Notes: generated from the sequence alone by a model not told the origin. Counted from the first letter of the stretch, positions 19,864 through 29,261 are shown. The stretch is 64,000 bases of DNA from Alkalihalobacillus sp. LMS39 (GCF_022812285.1 NZ_CP093300.1:1674001-1738000); one strand, 5' to 3'. Numbers and translations are program-made.

Positions 19864-21228
19864 TTATAAATAATGAAGTAAGGTTGAGGCAATAGAAAAA
19901 TAGATAAACAAACCGACAATGTCATTGATTGTTGTTATAAAGGGTCCTGATGCAATCGCAGGGTCTATTTTAAATCGGTAGACAATTAACGGAATAATGG
20001 TTCCTGTTAATGTTGAGAAAAAGACGGTCGCAAAAAGTGACACACCTATTATGACACCGAAAACAGGACTTCCAAAAGGGAGAAATATAGCGAGCAGTGA
20101 TACGATGATTCCGCAAACAAAGCCCATCAATAATCCTGTTTGTGCTTCCCGTTTCAGTAGTCTGACAACTAGGGTACGGTTGAATGGATGTAATGCTAGA
20201 CCGCGTACGACAACAGCCAATGATTGTGTTCCAGTGTTCCCTCCCATATCTGCAATGAGGGGGATAAACATCGCGAGAACGGCAACTTCTGTTAATGTAG
20301 CTTCAAATTGAGTAATTAAACCTGCTGTAGCTAAACCAATAAATAAAAGGACAATTAGCCATGGAAGGCGTTTCTTGGTTGTTGTCAATGAGTCAGTTTC
20401 TAAATCTAATGCTCCTTTAGACGCCGTCATTTCGCCAATGTCATCCGTTGTTTCTTCTTCTATTACATCAATTACATCGTCAACTGTAACGATTCCGATA
20501 ATCGTTCCGTCATTTGTAATAACAGGGACCGCCAATAAGTCATAATTTTTAATTAGTTTCGATACTTCTTCTTGGTCGGTATGGGCATAAACGGTAATTA
20601 CTTGGTCTTTCATAATAGAATGGACAGTTGTATCCACATCAGAAGAAATTAATTCTCGAAGTGAGAGGACTCCTATTAATTTCCTGTTTTTATCGACGAC
20701 ATAAAGATAATAAATCGTTTCTGCCTTTTTTGTTGCGTTCCGTAACTTATCTAATACGAATGACACAGTATCGGTAGGAGAAATCGTGACATATTCGGTT
20801 GTCATTAAAGAACCAGCAGTTTCATCCTGATAGGAAAGCAATAATTTAATTGAATTTGACGATTCTTTATCTAATTGCTCTAACAAATATGTTGCAATGT
20901 GATCTGGAATTTCTCCTAGAAAATCAGTGATATCGTCAGCCGGTAAAGCAGTTAGCATCGTAAGAGCAAATTCCTCTTCAAGTTCACTATACACCGTTTT
21001 TTGTTCTTGGACATGAAGATTTTTGAAAATTTCTGCAAACTCACTTCCAGATAAATATTGGTACACTTTCGCTCGTCTCTCTTGATTCATCGATTTAAAA
21101 ATGTCGGTTTGATCAGTAGGATGCAATTGTAAAAATTCGGTTCGAAACTTTACGTTATCATTGTTTTTCAAATGCAAAAAAAGATAATACGTATACTCTT
21201 CTTTATGTTTTACATTTAGTTTTGTCAT
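19864..21228 (-). CDS. mgtE: Magnesium transporter MgtE (paralogue 1)
   Basis: MgtE is a dimeric, magnesium-gated Mg2+ channel. The 454-residue protein shows the N-terminal helical domain with LQLHPTDQTDIF, a CBS pair with SLRELISSDVDTTVHSIM and VTNDGTIIGIVTVDDVIDVI, and a membrane domain of five helices with PLIADMGGNTGTQSLAVVVRGLA and SGPFITTINDIVGLFIYF, the pore signatures. The ATG at 21228 follows GAGAGGAGG. It lies 15 bases after the mgtC-like gene and shares its M-box leader. A second, similar mgtE is encoded just upstream (22213-23586). Confidence 0.95.
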   Translation of the reverse strand: MTKLNVKHKEEYTYYLFLHLKNNDNVKFRTEFLQLHPTDQTDIFKSMNQERRAKVYQYLSGSEFAEIFKNLHVQEQKTVYSELEEEFALTMLTALPADDITDFLGEIPDHIATYLLEQLDKESSNSIKLLLSYQDETAGSLMTTEYVTISPTDTVSFVLDKLRNATKKAETIYYLYVVDKNRKLIGVLSLRELISSDVDTTVHSIMKDQVITVYAHTDQEEVSKLIKNYDLLAVPVITNDGTIIGIVTVDDVIDVIEEETTDDIGEMTASKGALDLETDSLTTTKKRLPWLIVLLFIGLATAGLITQFEATLTEVAVLAMFIPLIADMGGNTGTQSLAVVVRGLALHPFNRTLVVRLLKREAQTGLLMGFVCGIIVSLLAIFLPFGSPVFGVIIGVSLFATVFFSTLTGTIIPLIVYRFKIDPAIASGPFITTINDIVGLFIYFSIASTLLHYL

Positions 21229-21243
21229 TTTCGTTCCTCCTCT

Positions 21244-21957
21244 CTACAGATGTTCCACATCGACGGAAAGAACATAATCTATTCTTTTAATCAAATAGTA
21301 AATTTCCGTTGTATATTTTTTTTCAGGAGCAGACAATGTTAGTTTGATTTGTTGATTCCCATTTTCTAAATCTGTTAATTTAATATTGCGAATCGTAATT
21401 TCCTTTTGGCTATCATCCTGAAATCCTTCTCCATTCCGTTCGATGGCTTGTAATAACTCGGTCATTCGATAATTCGGTTCCATGACAATCGTGACCGCTA
21501 CATCCCGTTGCCGTAATGTAGAAGGTCCGACCCATTTGATGAAGGACGGTAAAATATTGACGGCAAGCATAAGAAGGAGGACAGCAATGAGTGCTTCAAC
21601 ATAAAATCCAGCGCCAACGGCAATTCCAAGACCAGATGCTGCCCAAATCATAGCCGCACTAGTCAGACCAGAAATCACATCATTTTGTCTTCGTAATATG
21701 ACACCTGCTCCTAAAAAACCAACGCCACTAACAATTTGCGCCGCTAATCGCATCGGATCCATCGCATGATACGTAGGAGTGGCAAACTTATAAAAAGATT
21801 CGATTGATACAATGGTAACTAGACAACTAGCAACACAAATGACCATCGCGGTTTTTAGACCGAGTGGTTTGTGTTTTAATTGTCGGTCAATTCCAATTAA
21901 CATTCCAAATACAAGGGCAATACATAATTTCAGCAGCAGTTCATAATTGACGAACAT
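21244..21957 (-). CDS. MgtC/SapB family membrane protein
   Basis: A 237-residue protein with an N-terminal MgtC/SapB membrane domain of about five helices, containing FGMLIGIDRQLKHKPLGLKT and AAQIVSGVGFLGAGVILR, and a C-terminal soluble domain of about 85 residues that resembles an ACT fold (VAVTIVMEPNYRMTELLQAI). MgtC proteins are associated with survival in low magnesium. ATG 21957 is preceded by AAAGGAGGATCG; an earlier ATG at 22011 would start inside the M-box terminator, which excludes it. It is the first gene of an operon with mgtE. Confidence 0.88.
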   Translation of the reverse strand: MFVNYELLLKLCIALVFGMLIGIDRQLKHKPLGLKTAMVICVASCLVTIVSIESFYKFATPTYHAMDPMRLAAQIVSGVGFLGAGVILRRQNDVISGLTSAAMIWAASGLGIAVGAGFYVEALIAVLLLMLAVNILPSFIKWVGPSTLRQRDVAVTIVMEPNYRMTELLQAIERNGEGFQDDSQKEITIRNIKLTDLENGNQQIKLTLSAPEKKYTTEIYYLIKRIDYVLSVDVEHL

Positions 21958-22001
21958 AGCGATCCTCCTTTTCTTTGTCAGATTGTATTTCGATACGTTT
22001 A

Positions 22002-22200
22002 TAAAAAGCACCTTCTACGAAAGAAGATGCTTAATAAGCCAATACCACTTCTGACGTTTTAGTTTTAGCACTGTGTGGCATAGGATATTCCAGCTACATT
22101 AAAAACTACCTTACTCGATAGTTTCTGTTGACCCATTGGCGTCTCTCGACATTTCTGGGCAGCAGCATATCTCCAACACAGGAGCCTCACCTAACGAAGC
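22002..22200 (-). ncRNA. M-box (ykoK) magnesium riboswitch upstream of mgtC-mgtE
   Basis: Read on the minus strand, the aptamer (22200 down to about 22062) has the M-box words CTTCGTTAGGTGAGGCTCC, GATATGCTGCTGCCCA, GACGCCAATGGGTCAACAGA and GCCACACAGTGCTAAAAC. It is followed by the terminator stem AGAAGGTGC / GCATCTTCT and a T tract (22031-22003). M-boxes stop transcription when Mg2+ is plentiful. The aptamer begins only 13 bases after the upstream mgtE stop codon. Confidence 0.93.
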
Positions 22201-22212
22201 TATTGCGTATAC

Positions 22213-23586
22213 TTATTGAGGTAAATAATCTAAAAGGGCCGTTGCAATTGAAAAATAAATGAGTAATCCAAGGATATCATTGATTGTTGTAATAAAAGGA
22301 CCTGATGCAACAGCAGGGTCAATTTTCAACTTATTAATAATTAAAGGAATGGTAGCCCCAACCATTGTGGCAATACTTAATGTTAAAAATAATGAGACTC
22401 CTACAATACCGGCTAGTAATAATCCACCATCAGAGTATAAAAACGGAACAATGATAAGCAATGTTAACATACAAATAAGTCCTAACATAATTCCCGTACC
22501 AAACTCACGTTTTAGCATTTTTCCAATTGAACCCCGCTCCACATTGCCAAGTGCTAAACCGCGGACAACAACAGCTAATGCTTGCGTTCCTGTATTTCCG
22601 GCTGAATCCATAATAAGTGGGATAAATACGGCAAGTAAAATAACGGCTTCAAGTGTTTCTTCGAACGTCCCAATGACTTCAGCGGTAATTAAACCGAGAA
22701 ACATTAACATAATAATCCAAGGTGCCCGTTTTTTAGCTGCAGTAAAAGAAGAAATCGAAGCATCAAGCGACCCTCTTGCCGCCGTAATTTCACCAAAGTC
22801 TTCTTCTGTTTCTTCTTCTAAAACATCGATGACATCATCGACAGTGACAATACCAACTAATGTTCCATCTGCTGTTACAACTGGTGCGGCTAAAAAATCA
22901 TACTTCTTAATGAACTTAGCCACATCTTCTTGATCATCTGTTACGGTAACAGAAAGAACACGATTGCTCATAATTTGCTCAATTGATTCATGCTGTGGTG
23001 CTGTAATTAAATCACGTAGCGACACTACACCAACAAGTTGGTTACTGTCATCGACAACATATAAATAATAAATCGTTTCGGCATTTGGACCCTCTTTACG
23101 TAACTGTTCAATGACATGAGCGGCAGAACTAGTGGCAGTGATAGAAATAAATTCTTTCGTCATAATTGCCCCAGCAGTTTCTGGTGGGTATGCTAAAAGT
23201 TCTTTTACATCTTCTGCTTCTTCTTTATCCATCGCTTTTAAAATGCTATCCGCTTTACCGCTTTGAATTTCATGAAGGAAGTCTGCTACATCATCTGCAT
23301 ACATATCGTTAAACATTTTTGAAGCATACGTGTCATCCAATTCGAGTAAGGTTGTTTTCTGAAGGTCAACATCAAGACCTTGGAATACTTCCGCGAATTC
23401 AGGCGGCGATAAAAACTCATACACCCGTTTTCGTTGGTCCTTACTGAATTCATCAAAAATATCAGCTTGGTCAGTTGGATGTAATTCTAAAAAAAGATTT
23501 CGAAACTCTTCAATTTGATTGACGTTAATCGCATGAACAATTTGTTGAGTGTATTGTTCACGAGTATGTCTTGTTAGACGTACCAC
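22213..23586 (-). CDS. mgtE: Magnesium transporter MgtE (paralogue 2)
   Basis: A 457-residue MgtE with the same architecture as its neighbour: N domain (LELHPTDQADIF), CBS pair (VVDDSNQLVGVVSLRDLI and VTADGTLVGIVTVDDVIDVL), and a membrane domain with IPLIMDSAGNTGTQALAVVV and SGPFITTINDILGLLIYF. GTG 23586 is taken as the start because AGGAGG sits at proper spacing before it and the protein then begins at the conserved region; an ATG at 23616 would include the ribosome site. It is preceded by its own M-box and a small leader ORF. Confidence 0.95.
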   Translation of the reverse strand: MVRLTRHTREQYTQQIVHAINVNQIEEFRNLFLELHPTDQADIFDEFSKDQRKRVYEFLSPPEFAEVFQGLDVDLQKTTLLELDDTYASKMFNDMYADDVADFLHEIQSGKADSILKAMDKEEAEDVKELLAYPPETAGAIMTKEFISITATSSAAHVIEQLRKEGPNAETIYYLYVVDDSNQLVGVVSLRDLITAPQHESIEQIMSNRVLSVTVTDDQEDVAKFIKKYDFLAAPVVTADGTLVGIVTVDDVIDVLEEETEEDFGEITAARGSLDASISSFTAAKKRAPWIIMLMFLGLITAEVIGTFEETLEAVILLAVFIPLIMDSAGNTGTQALAVVVRGLALGNVERGSIGKMLKREFGTGIMLGLICMLTLLIIVPFLYSDGGLLLAGIVGVSLFLTLSIATMVGATIPLIINKLKIDPAVASGPFITTINDILGLLIYFSIATALLDYLPQ

Positions 23587-23599
23587 TGTGATTCCTCCT

Positions 23600-23713
23600 C
23601 TAGGAGAACCATACATACCGTTGGTGGTGTGAATGGTTTTCCGCTTTATATTTTTGTTTTCCCCAATTCTTCAATAAAAAATCATATGAATCTGGTTCAG
23701 GGCCGCTATCCAT
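23600..23713 (-). CDS. Putative 37-residue leader peptide between M-box and mgtE
   Basis: Starting at ATG 23713 after an excellent GGAGGTGGTG ribosome site, this short frame encodes a polar peptide with a PEP motif near the N-terminus and a basic, histidine/aromatic-rich end (HSHHQRYVWFS). Its TAG stop runs straight into the AGGAGG of mgtE (TAGAGGAGGAATCACAGTG), so the two could be translationally coupled. It lies after the M-box terminator. No family is recognised; expression is inferred only from the ribosome site and placement. Confidence 0.45.
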   Translation of the reverse strand: MDSGPEPDSYDFLLKNWGKQKYKAENHSHHQRYVWFS

Positions 23714-23738
23714 TTCACACCACCTCCAAAATAAACGT

Positions 23739-23986
23739 AAAAAAACACCTTCAACGAATGAAGGTGTTTTAACTACAACAAAAACAAGATGTCATGTGAT
23801 CTGATCACAGTACAACAAATAATGTTCTCCTCCATTCGTAGAGCTTTAGCACTGTGCGGCATAGGTCTAAGCCAGCTACATTAAAAACCACCTTATGTCG
23901 ATGGTTTCTGTTGACCCATTGGCGTCTTTGGACGTTTTTGGGCAGCAGCGTATCTCCTGCACAGGAGCCTCACCTAACGAGGTATA
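23739..23986 (-). ncRNA. M-box (ykoK) magnesium riboswitch upstream of mgtE paralogue 2
   Basis: On the minus strand the aptamer (about 23986 to 23842) has CCTCGTTAGGTGAGGCTCC, GATACGCTGCTGCCCA, GACGCCAATGGGTCAACAGA and GCCGCACAGTGCTAAAGCTC. The terminator hairpin AACACCTTCATTCGTTGAAGGTGTT with a T tract is at 23770-23739. A consensus promoter lies just upstream. Confidence 0.95.
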
Positions 23987-24001
23987 TTTAATTCATAGCT
24001 G

Positions 24002-24030
24002 ATGCTACAGTATAATTGAGTTTTTGTCAA
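24002..24030 (-). promoter_or_regulatory. Sigma-A promoter for the mgtE paralogue 2 M-box transcript
   Basis: On the minus strand TTGACA (24030-24025) and TAGCAT (24007-24002) are spaced by 17 bases and lie about 15 bases before the M-box aptamer. Confidence 0.7.
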
Positions 24031-24111
24031 TTATATTTTTTAAAAGGATGTAAGAATTGTTATACATTTGGTTATGCTAGTGAATATTGACAGAAAAAGG
24101 AGCGAATATTG

Positions 24112-24285
24112 ATGCGAGCTAGCATGAACCAACAACTTAAGAGCAATGGAAATCAACTTTTCACAGTTGACTTCCACGATTTTATCGAACGAGAACAGCA
24201 ACAAAGTCATATCGAATTAGCAAGTGAATTTGGAATGTCTGTTCGAGATATTAAATATTTGAAGAAAAAAATCGAGCGAAACTAA
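24112..24285 (+). CDS. Small helix-turn-helix-like protein, 57 residues
   Basis: Begins at ATG 24112 after AAAAAGGAG at good spacing. The peptide has a short acidic/glutamine-rich start (VDFHDFIEREQQQSH) and a C-terminal segment, ELASEFGMSVRDIKYLKKKIERN, that reads like a helix-turn-helix recognition unit, similar to short sigma-70 region 4-like proteins annotated next to hisS in other bacilli. It is monocistronic and lies just before the hisS promoter. The regulatory role is inferred. Confidence 0.7.
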   Translation: MRASMNQQLKSNGNQLFTVDFHDFIEREQQQSHIELASEFGMSVRDIKYLKKKIERN

Positions 24286-24303
24286 TTTATTCTGTAAAAA
24301 ATG

Positions 24304-24332
24304 TTGACATCACCGGCGTTCATTCGTATGAT
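24304..24332 (+). promoter_or_regulatory. Sigma-A promoter for hisS-aspS
   Basis: TTGACA at 24304-24309 and TATGAT at 24327-24332 with a 17-base spacer, at the upstream edge of the T-box leader. Confidence 0.75.
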
Positions 24333-24337
24333 AGAAA

Positions 24338-24613
24338 TCAAATGTGAACGTACTATATTATATATGCTGAAGACAAGGAAAAGTAGTTAAGAGCGAAATG
24401 GTAAGAGAGGGAATAGCGTGGGCTGAAACTATTCCTCCATGAACCTTAATGAACGAACACCTTTGAGGCTTTTCTCTGAACAAAATGAGTAGGAGAAAAC
24501 GTAAGCAGGCGTTAACTGCTTAAAGTGGAAGTGTTTCAAACTTCAATTAGGGTGGCACCACGGGAATATAACTCTCGTCCCTGATCTCATAAGATCAGGG
24601 ATGGGAGTTTTTT
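24338..24613 (+). ncRNA. T-box leader of hisS-aspS
   Basis: The conserved T-box sequence AGGGTGGCACCACGG is at 24549-24563, followed by the terminator/antiterminator CCCTGATCT...AGATCAGGG with a T tract (24580-24613). The specifier region contains GAACGAACACCTTTGAGG, in which CAC would be a histidine specifier. Uncharged tRNA-His would stabilise the antiterminator. Confidence 0.9.
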
Positions 24614-24660
24614 TATTTCGTTTACATAATAAAGAATCAAGTAAGTGGAGGGAAGTTAAC

Positions 24661-25929
24661 ATGAATATCCAAATTCCAAGGGGAACACAGGACATTTTAC
24701 CCGGACAATCTGAAATTTGGCAGTATGTTGAACAAAAAGCGCATGACATTTGCAGAAGGTATAATTACAAAGAAATTCGAACTCCTATTTTTGAGCATAC
24801 AGAACTTTTTCTGCGTGGAGTTGGTGATACAACGGATATCGTTCAAAAAGAAATGTACACCTTTACTGACCGCGGTGACCGTAGCTTAACGTTACGTCCA
24901 GAAGGAACGGCTTCGGCAGTTCGTGCGTTTGTCGGGAATAAACTGTTCGGAAACCCGTCTCAACCAACAAAACTATATTATATTGGCCAAATGTTTCGTT
25001 ATGAGCGCCCACAGTCTGGACGAATGCGGCAATTTGTTCAATTTGGAGTAGAAGCGATTGGAAGCAATGACCCTGCTATTGACGCCGAAGTAATCGCCCT
25101 AGCTATGGAATTTTATCGTGAGTTAGGATTGAAAAACGTAAAATTAGTGATTAATAGTCTAGGTGATAAAGAAAGTCGAAACGCTCACCGTGAAGCGTTA
25201 ATTCAACATTTTCAACCGAGAATTGATGAGTTTTGCAGTGATTGTCAATCACGATTAGAAAAAAATCCACTTCGAATTTTAGATTGTAAAAAAGATCGTG
25301 ACCATGAATTAATGGCGACTGCGCCTTCCATTATAAATTATTTAAATGGGCAATCTGTCGCTTACTTTGAGAAAGTGAAAATGTATTTACAAGATATGAA
25401 TATTTCCTATGTGTTAGACCCAAACCTTGTTCGCGGACTTGATTACTATACAAATACAGCATTTGAAATTATGGTAGATGGTGATGGATTTGGTGCGATT
25501 ACAACATTATGTGGTGGTGGGAGATATAACGGGTTAGTTGAGGAGATTGGTGGACCTGAGACAGGCGGAATTGGTTTTGCGTTAAGTATTGAGCGACTTA
25601 TTATGGCTTTAGAAGCGCAAAAAGTAACGGTCCCTATTGATGAAACGCTTGATTGTTATGTCGTTGCTCTTGGTGAAGAAGCGAAGGATAAGGCAACTTC
25701 ATTATTATTTGAGCTTCGAAAAGCAGGGGTTCGGGCAGAAAAAGACTATCTTGATCGAAAACTAAAAGCACAATTTAAAGCAGCAGACCGTCACCAAGCA
25801 AAATATACGGCCGTTCTTGGTGAAGATGAACTAAAAGCAAACAAAATCAATGTCAAATCAATGGATTCTAAAGAACAAGAAGAAATCTCGTTAGATACAT
25901 TTATCGAATATATGAAAGCAAGAGTATAA
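24661..25929 (+). CDS. hisS: Histidyl-tRNA synthetase
   Basis: HisS charges tRNA-His. The 422-residue class II synthetase begins [14 protein letters not shown]; it has motif 1 (near [12 protein letters not shown]), motif 2 ([21 protein letters not shown]), the histidine A and B signatures ([14 protein letters not shown] and [11 protein letters not shown]), motif 3 ([12 protein letters not shown]) and the C-terminal anticodon-binding domain. ATG 24661 follows AAGTGGAGGGAAG; an in-frame ATG at 24601 lies inside the T-box terminator. aspS follows 12 bases later. Confidence 0.97.
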   Translation: MNIQIPRGTQDILPGQSEIWQYVEQKAHDICRRYNYKEIRTPIFEHTELFLRGVGDTTDIVQKEMYTFTDRGDRSLTLRPEGTASAVRAFVGNKLFGNPSQPTKLYYIGQMFRYERPQSGRMRQFVQFGVEAIGSNDPAIDAEVIALAMEFYRELGLKNVKLVINSLGDKESRNAHREALIQHFQPRIDEFCSDCQSRLEKNPLRILDCKKDRDHELMATAPSIINYLNGQSVAYFEKVKMYLQDMNISYVLDPNLVRGLDYYTNTAFEIMVDGDGFGAITTLCGGGRYNGLVEEIGGPETGGIGFALSIERLIMALEAQKVTVPIDETLDCYVVALGEEAKDKATSLLFELRKAGVRAEKDYLDRKLKAQFKAADRHQAKYTAVLGEDELKANKINVKSMDSKEQEEISLDTFIEYMKARV

Positions 25930-25941
25930 GGAGGAGCAAAA

Positions 25942-27732
25942 ATGATAGGAAGAAGTCATTACTGTGGAGAGATACTTGAAAAAACAATAGGGGACCATGT
26001 CCAACTCAAAGGATGGGTTCAAACTCGTCGTGATTTAGGACAAGTTATTTTTATTGATTTACGTGACCGTTCTGGAATTGTGCAAGTTGTATTTAATCCA
26101 GAAATCTCAGAAGAAGCACATACCATTGCAGATAAAGTACGTAGTGAATATGTACTGGATGTGGAAGGTGTTGTTGTGAAGCGTGATACTGAAACGATAA
26201 ACGAAAAGATTCCAACTGGAACAGTGGAAGTTCATGTTTCTAAAGTCACAATTTTAAACGCATCTAAAGCACTTCCTTTTCAAATTGAAGCCGATACAGA
26301 TGCTTCTGAAGATGTTCGCTTAAAATATCGTTACCTTGATTTACGACGTCCAGATATGCAAGAAACGTTTAAAATGCGTCATCAAACAACGAAATTAATT
26401 CGTAACTTTCTTGATGACTTTCATTTTTATGAAATTGAAACACCGATGTTAACAAAAAGCACACCAGAAGGAGCGCGTGATTATTTAGTGCCTAGTCGTG
26501 TTCATCATGGTGAATTTTACGCTTTACCACAATCACCACAATTATTTAAACAATTATTAATGGTGTCTGGGTTTGAAAGATATTATCAAATCGTTCGTTG
26601 TTTCCGTGATGAAGACTTACGGGCAGACCGCCAGCCAGAATTTACACAAGTCGATATTGAAACATCGTTTATGGCGACTGATGATTTGTTATCGATGACA
26701 GAAGAGATGATGGCAAAGGTGATGAAAGAAACAAAAGGGTTAGAGATTCAAGCCCCATTTGAACGAATCACTTATGATGAGGCAATGAATCGATATGGCT
26801 CTGATAAACCAGATACAAGATTCGCATTAGAATTGGTTGAGTTAACGGATATCGTAAAAGACTCTCAGTTTAAAGTGTTTACAAACGCGGTGGCTAACGG
26901 AGGAATTGTAAAAGGCTTAAACTTAAAAGACGGTTCTTCTAAATTAACACGAAAAGAAATTGATGACCTAGCGAAGTTTGTTGCGATTTATGGTGCAAAA
27001 GGATTAGCTTGGTTGAAAGTGGAAGAAAATGAGTTAAAAGGGCCAATCGCGAAATTTCTAAATGAAGAAGAGACACAAAATGTAAAAGCGGCGATGAATG
27101 CAGAACCAGGAGACTTGTTGTTCTTTGGTGCTGATAAAAAGCAAGTTGTGTATGATGCGCTTGGAGCGTTACGCTTAAAATTTGGAAAGCAGTTTAATAT
27201 GATTGATGAAACAAAATATAATTTCTTATGGGTTGTTGACTTCCCATTAGTTGAGTTTGATGAAGATGCAAATCGTTATGTTGCCCTTCATCATCCGTTT
27301 ACAAGTCCAAAAGAAGAAGACCTTCACTTTTTAGATACAGACCCTGGACAAATTCGTGCTGAAGCTTATGACTTAGTGTTAAATGGCTATGAGCTTGGTG
27401 GTGGTTCAAAACGAATTTACCAACGAGACGTCCAAGAGAAAATGTTCAAAGCTTTAGGTTTCAGTGAAGAAGAAGCGAAAGAACAATTCGGATTTTTATT
27501 AGATGCATTCGAATATGGAACTCCACCACATGGAGGAATCGCGCTCGGCTTAGATCGACTTGTTATGTTATTAGCGGGTCGTACGAATTTACGCGATACG
27601 ATTGCTTTCCCGAAAACGGCAAGTGCAAGCTGTTTATTAACGAATGCGCCAAGTGGAGTAAGCGACGCTCAATTAAAGGATTTGCATTTGCAAGTCGTTG
27701 AAGAGAAAAAAGAAGAGAAAGCGCAAGTGTAA
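25942..27732 (+). CDS. aspS: Aspartyl-tRNA synthetase
   Basis: A 596-residue bacterial-type class II enzyme with an N-terminal OB-fold ([24 protein letters not shown], shortened), catalytic motifs 2 ([21 protein letters not shown]) and 3 ([15 protein letters not shown]), and the bacterial GAD insertion domain around residues 290-410. The C-terminal tail is rich in Glu and Lys. Co-transcribed with hisS under the T-box, as in B. subtilis. Whether it is discriminating (only tRNA-Asp) cannot be told by eye. Confidence 0.97.
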   Translation: MIGRSHYCGEILEKTIGDHVQLKGWVQTRRDLGQVIFIDLRDRSGIVQVVFNPEISEEAHTIADKVRSEYVLDVEGVVVKRDTETINEKIPTGTVEVHVSKVTILNASKALPFQIEADTDASEDVRLKYRYLDLRRPDMQETFKMRHQTTKLIRNFLDDFHFYEIETPMLTKSTPEGARDYLVPSRVHHGEFYALPQSPQLFKQLLMVSGFERYYQIVRCFRDEDLRADRQPEFTQVDIETSFMATDDLLSMTEEMMAKVMKETKGLEIQAPFERITYDEAMNRYGSDKPDTRFALELVELTDIVKDSQFKVFTNAVANGGIVKGLNLKDGSSKLTRKEIDDLAKFVAIYGAKGLAWLKVEENELKGPIAKFLNEEETQNVKAAMNAEPGDLLFFGADKKQVVYDALGALRLKFGKQFNMIDETKYNFLWVVDFPLVEFDEDANRYVALHHPFTSPKEEDLHFLDTDPGQIRAEAYDLVLNGYELGGGSKRIYQRDVQEKMFKALGFSEEEAKEQFGFLLDAFEYGTPPHGGIALGLDRLVMLLAGRTNLRDTIAFPKTASASCLLTNAPSGVSDAQLKDLHLQVVEEKKEEKAQV

Positions 27733-27740
27733 ATTAGTCG

Positions 27741-27770
27741 TTGACAGTTTCTTGTCTTGACGCGTATAAT
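27741..27770 (+). promoter_or_regulatory. Consensus sigma-A promoter for the S-box/hom transcript
   Basis: Perfect TTGACA (27741-27746) and perfect TATAAT (27765-27770) with an 18-base spacer, 30 bases before the S-box aptamer. Confidence 0.85.
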
Positions 27771-27800
27771 CAAATTCAACAACAATAAAACAATCAAATA

Positions 27801-27968
27801 ACTTATCGAGAGTGGTAGAGGGACTGACCCTATGACACCCGGCAACCTGTTTGTAGAGCCATACAAACAAAGGTGCTAAATTCAGCAGAGTGAAAACTCT
27901 GAGAGATAAGTAAAGGCGAATTTATAAAAAAAATGAAACCTTTCCTTATCGGGAAAGGTTTTTTTATT
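27801..27968 (+). ncRNA. S-box (SAM-I) riboswitch upstream of hom
   Basis: The aptamer starts CTTATCGAGAGTGGTAGAGG, then GACTGACCCTATGACACCC, CGGCAACC, AAGGTGCTAAATTC and ends GAGAGATAAG near 27910, closing helix P1 with the first bases. A terminator AAACCTTTCC...GGAAAGGTTT with a T tract follows at 27936-27968. SAM binding is known to turn such transcripts off. Confidence 0.96.
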
Positions 27969-28022
27969 TGGCTTTATCGTTGAATTAAGCTTAATTTTAG
28001 TTAACTAAAGGGGAGAGTACAT

Positions 28023-29255
28023 ATGATATCAATTGGTTTAATTGGGTTTGGAACAGTCGGTTCTGGTGTTTATGAACGGATAGAAAAAACAAAGAAATTG
28101 CTAGAAAAACGACTAGGCGAAGAAGTGAACATTACAGCCATTTTAGTGAAACATCACCAAAAAGAACGAGTCACAAAAATAAAGGGAGCTCTTTTAACAA
28201 ATAACCCAGCTGAGTTTTTACAATTAAATTTTGATGTTGTCTTTGAAGCAGCAGGTGGAATGGAACCTACGAAATCATATATCCTTCACTTTTTAGAAAG
28301 AGAGGTTCCAGTGATTACAGCAAATAAAGACCTTGTTGCTATGCATGGAAAAGAACTTGAGGAAGTTGCAGCTGCTCATGGTGTTTATTTTGGCTATGAA
28401 GCAGCAGTTGGCGGAGGAATTCCAATTATTAATAGTTTGCGAGCGAACTTAGCGACAACAAAGATTAGTAAGGTGTCAGGTATTTTAAATGGGACGACAA
28501 ATTACATTCTTACTGAAATGAATGAAAAGAAAAAAAGTTTCGTTGAAGCGTTAGCGAATGCACAAACATTAGGGTATGCAGAAGCGGACCCAACAAATGA
28601 TGTAGAAGGCATTGATGCTTGGTATAAGCTTCGAATTTTAAGTAAATTATGTTTTGGAATTTGGCCGGAAAAAGAAGCGATTTCTTGCTGTGGGTTAACC
28701 GCTGTGGAAGATTGGCAAATTGGGCTTGCTGAATCACTAGGTTTAAAATTAAAGTTAATTGCCGAAGCGACGTTCAACAATGGAAAAGTCGAAGGGTATG
28801 TTTCGCCATCATTTTTAGCACCGACACATCCACTATCCTTTATCCGCGGAGTGACAAATGCAGTTTGTTTAGAAGGGGATGATATCGGTGAGCTAGTTTT
28901 CAGTGGACCAGGAGCAGGAAAAGAGGCAACATCAAACAGTATGGTTGAAGACTTTGTATTACTTCAAAAAGAATCTTTTCATCGAGTGTATGAACAAGGA
29001 TTACAAAACGAACAAACAGATCTAGAACATACAACGATTCTTGTGTTTCAAGCGAAAGGAAGTCACTATCCATGGCAAGAAGAGTTAAAATCGCTTCATT
29101 TCCATATTGAATCGACGTTTGAAAATGAAAAAGGAATGGCGTTTCTTGTAAAAGTATTTCAAGTGCAAGAAAAACAATTAAGCCAACTTCAATTACCGTG
29201 GTTTCCTGTTCTCGGATTTACGAGTCAAGAAACAATTCAACAACTTGTTATTTAA
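28023..29255 (+). CDS. hom: Homoserine dehydrogenase
   Basis: Hom reduces aspartate semialdehyde to homoserine at the threonine/methionine branch. The 410-residue protein has the NAD(P)-binding GFGTVGSGVYE at its start, TANKDLVA, YEAAVGGGIPIINSL, NGTTNYILTEM and the substrate-site block AEADPTNDVEGIDAWYKLRI. The C-terminal 80 residues sit where an ACT domain is expected but match it weakly. The S-box leader suggests that this copy serves methionine/SAM synthesis. No thrC or thrB follows, unlike in the B. subtilis hom operon. The start ATG 28023 follows AAAGGGGAG. Confidence 0.93.
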   Translation: MISIGLIGFGTVGSGVYERIEKTKKLLEKRLGEEVNITAILVKHHQKERVTKIKGALLTNNPAEFLQLNFDVVFEAAGGMEPTKSYILHFLEREVPVITANKDLVAMHGKELEEVAAAHGVYFGYEAAVGGGIPIINSLRANLATTKISKVSGILNGTTNYILTEMNEKKKSFVEALANAQTLGYAEADPTNDVEGIDAWYKLRILSKLCFGIWPEKEAISCCGLTAVEDWQIGLAESLGLKLKLIAEATFNNGKVEGYVSPSFLAPTHPLSFIRGVTNAVCLEGDDIGELVFSGPGAGKEATSNSMVEDFVLLQKESFHRVYEQGLQNEQTDLEHTTILVFQAKGSHYPWQEELKSLHFHIESTFENEKGMAFLVKVFQVQEKQLSQLQLPWFPVLGFTSQETIQQLVI

Positions 29256-29261
29256 TCGAAG

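Noticed and set aside
21958-22011. 18-residue extension of the MgtC protein
   Set aside because: It would start inside the M-box terminator and include the real ribosome site AAAGGAGG.
22259-22933. 224-codon plus-strand frame opposite mgtE
   Set aside because: It is a complement shadow of the conserved MgtE coding frame and has no ribosome site or family.
24601-24660. 20-residue extension of HisS
   Set aside because: It begins within the T-box terminator; family members start at the IQIPRGTQD segment.
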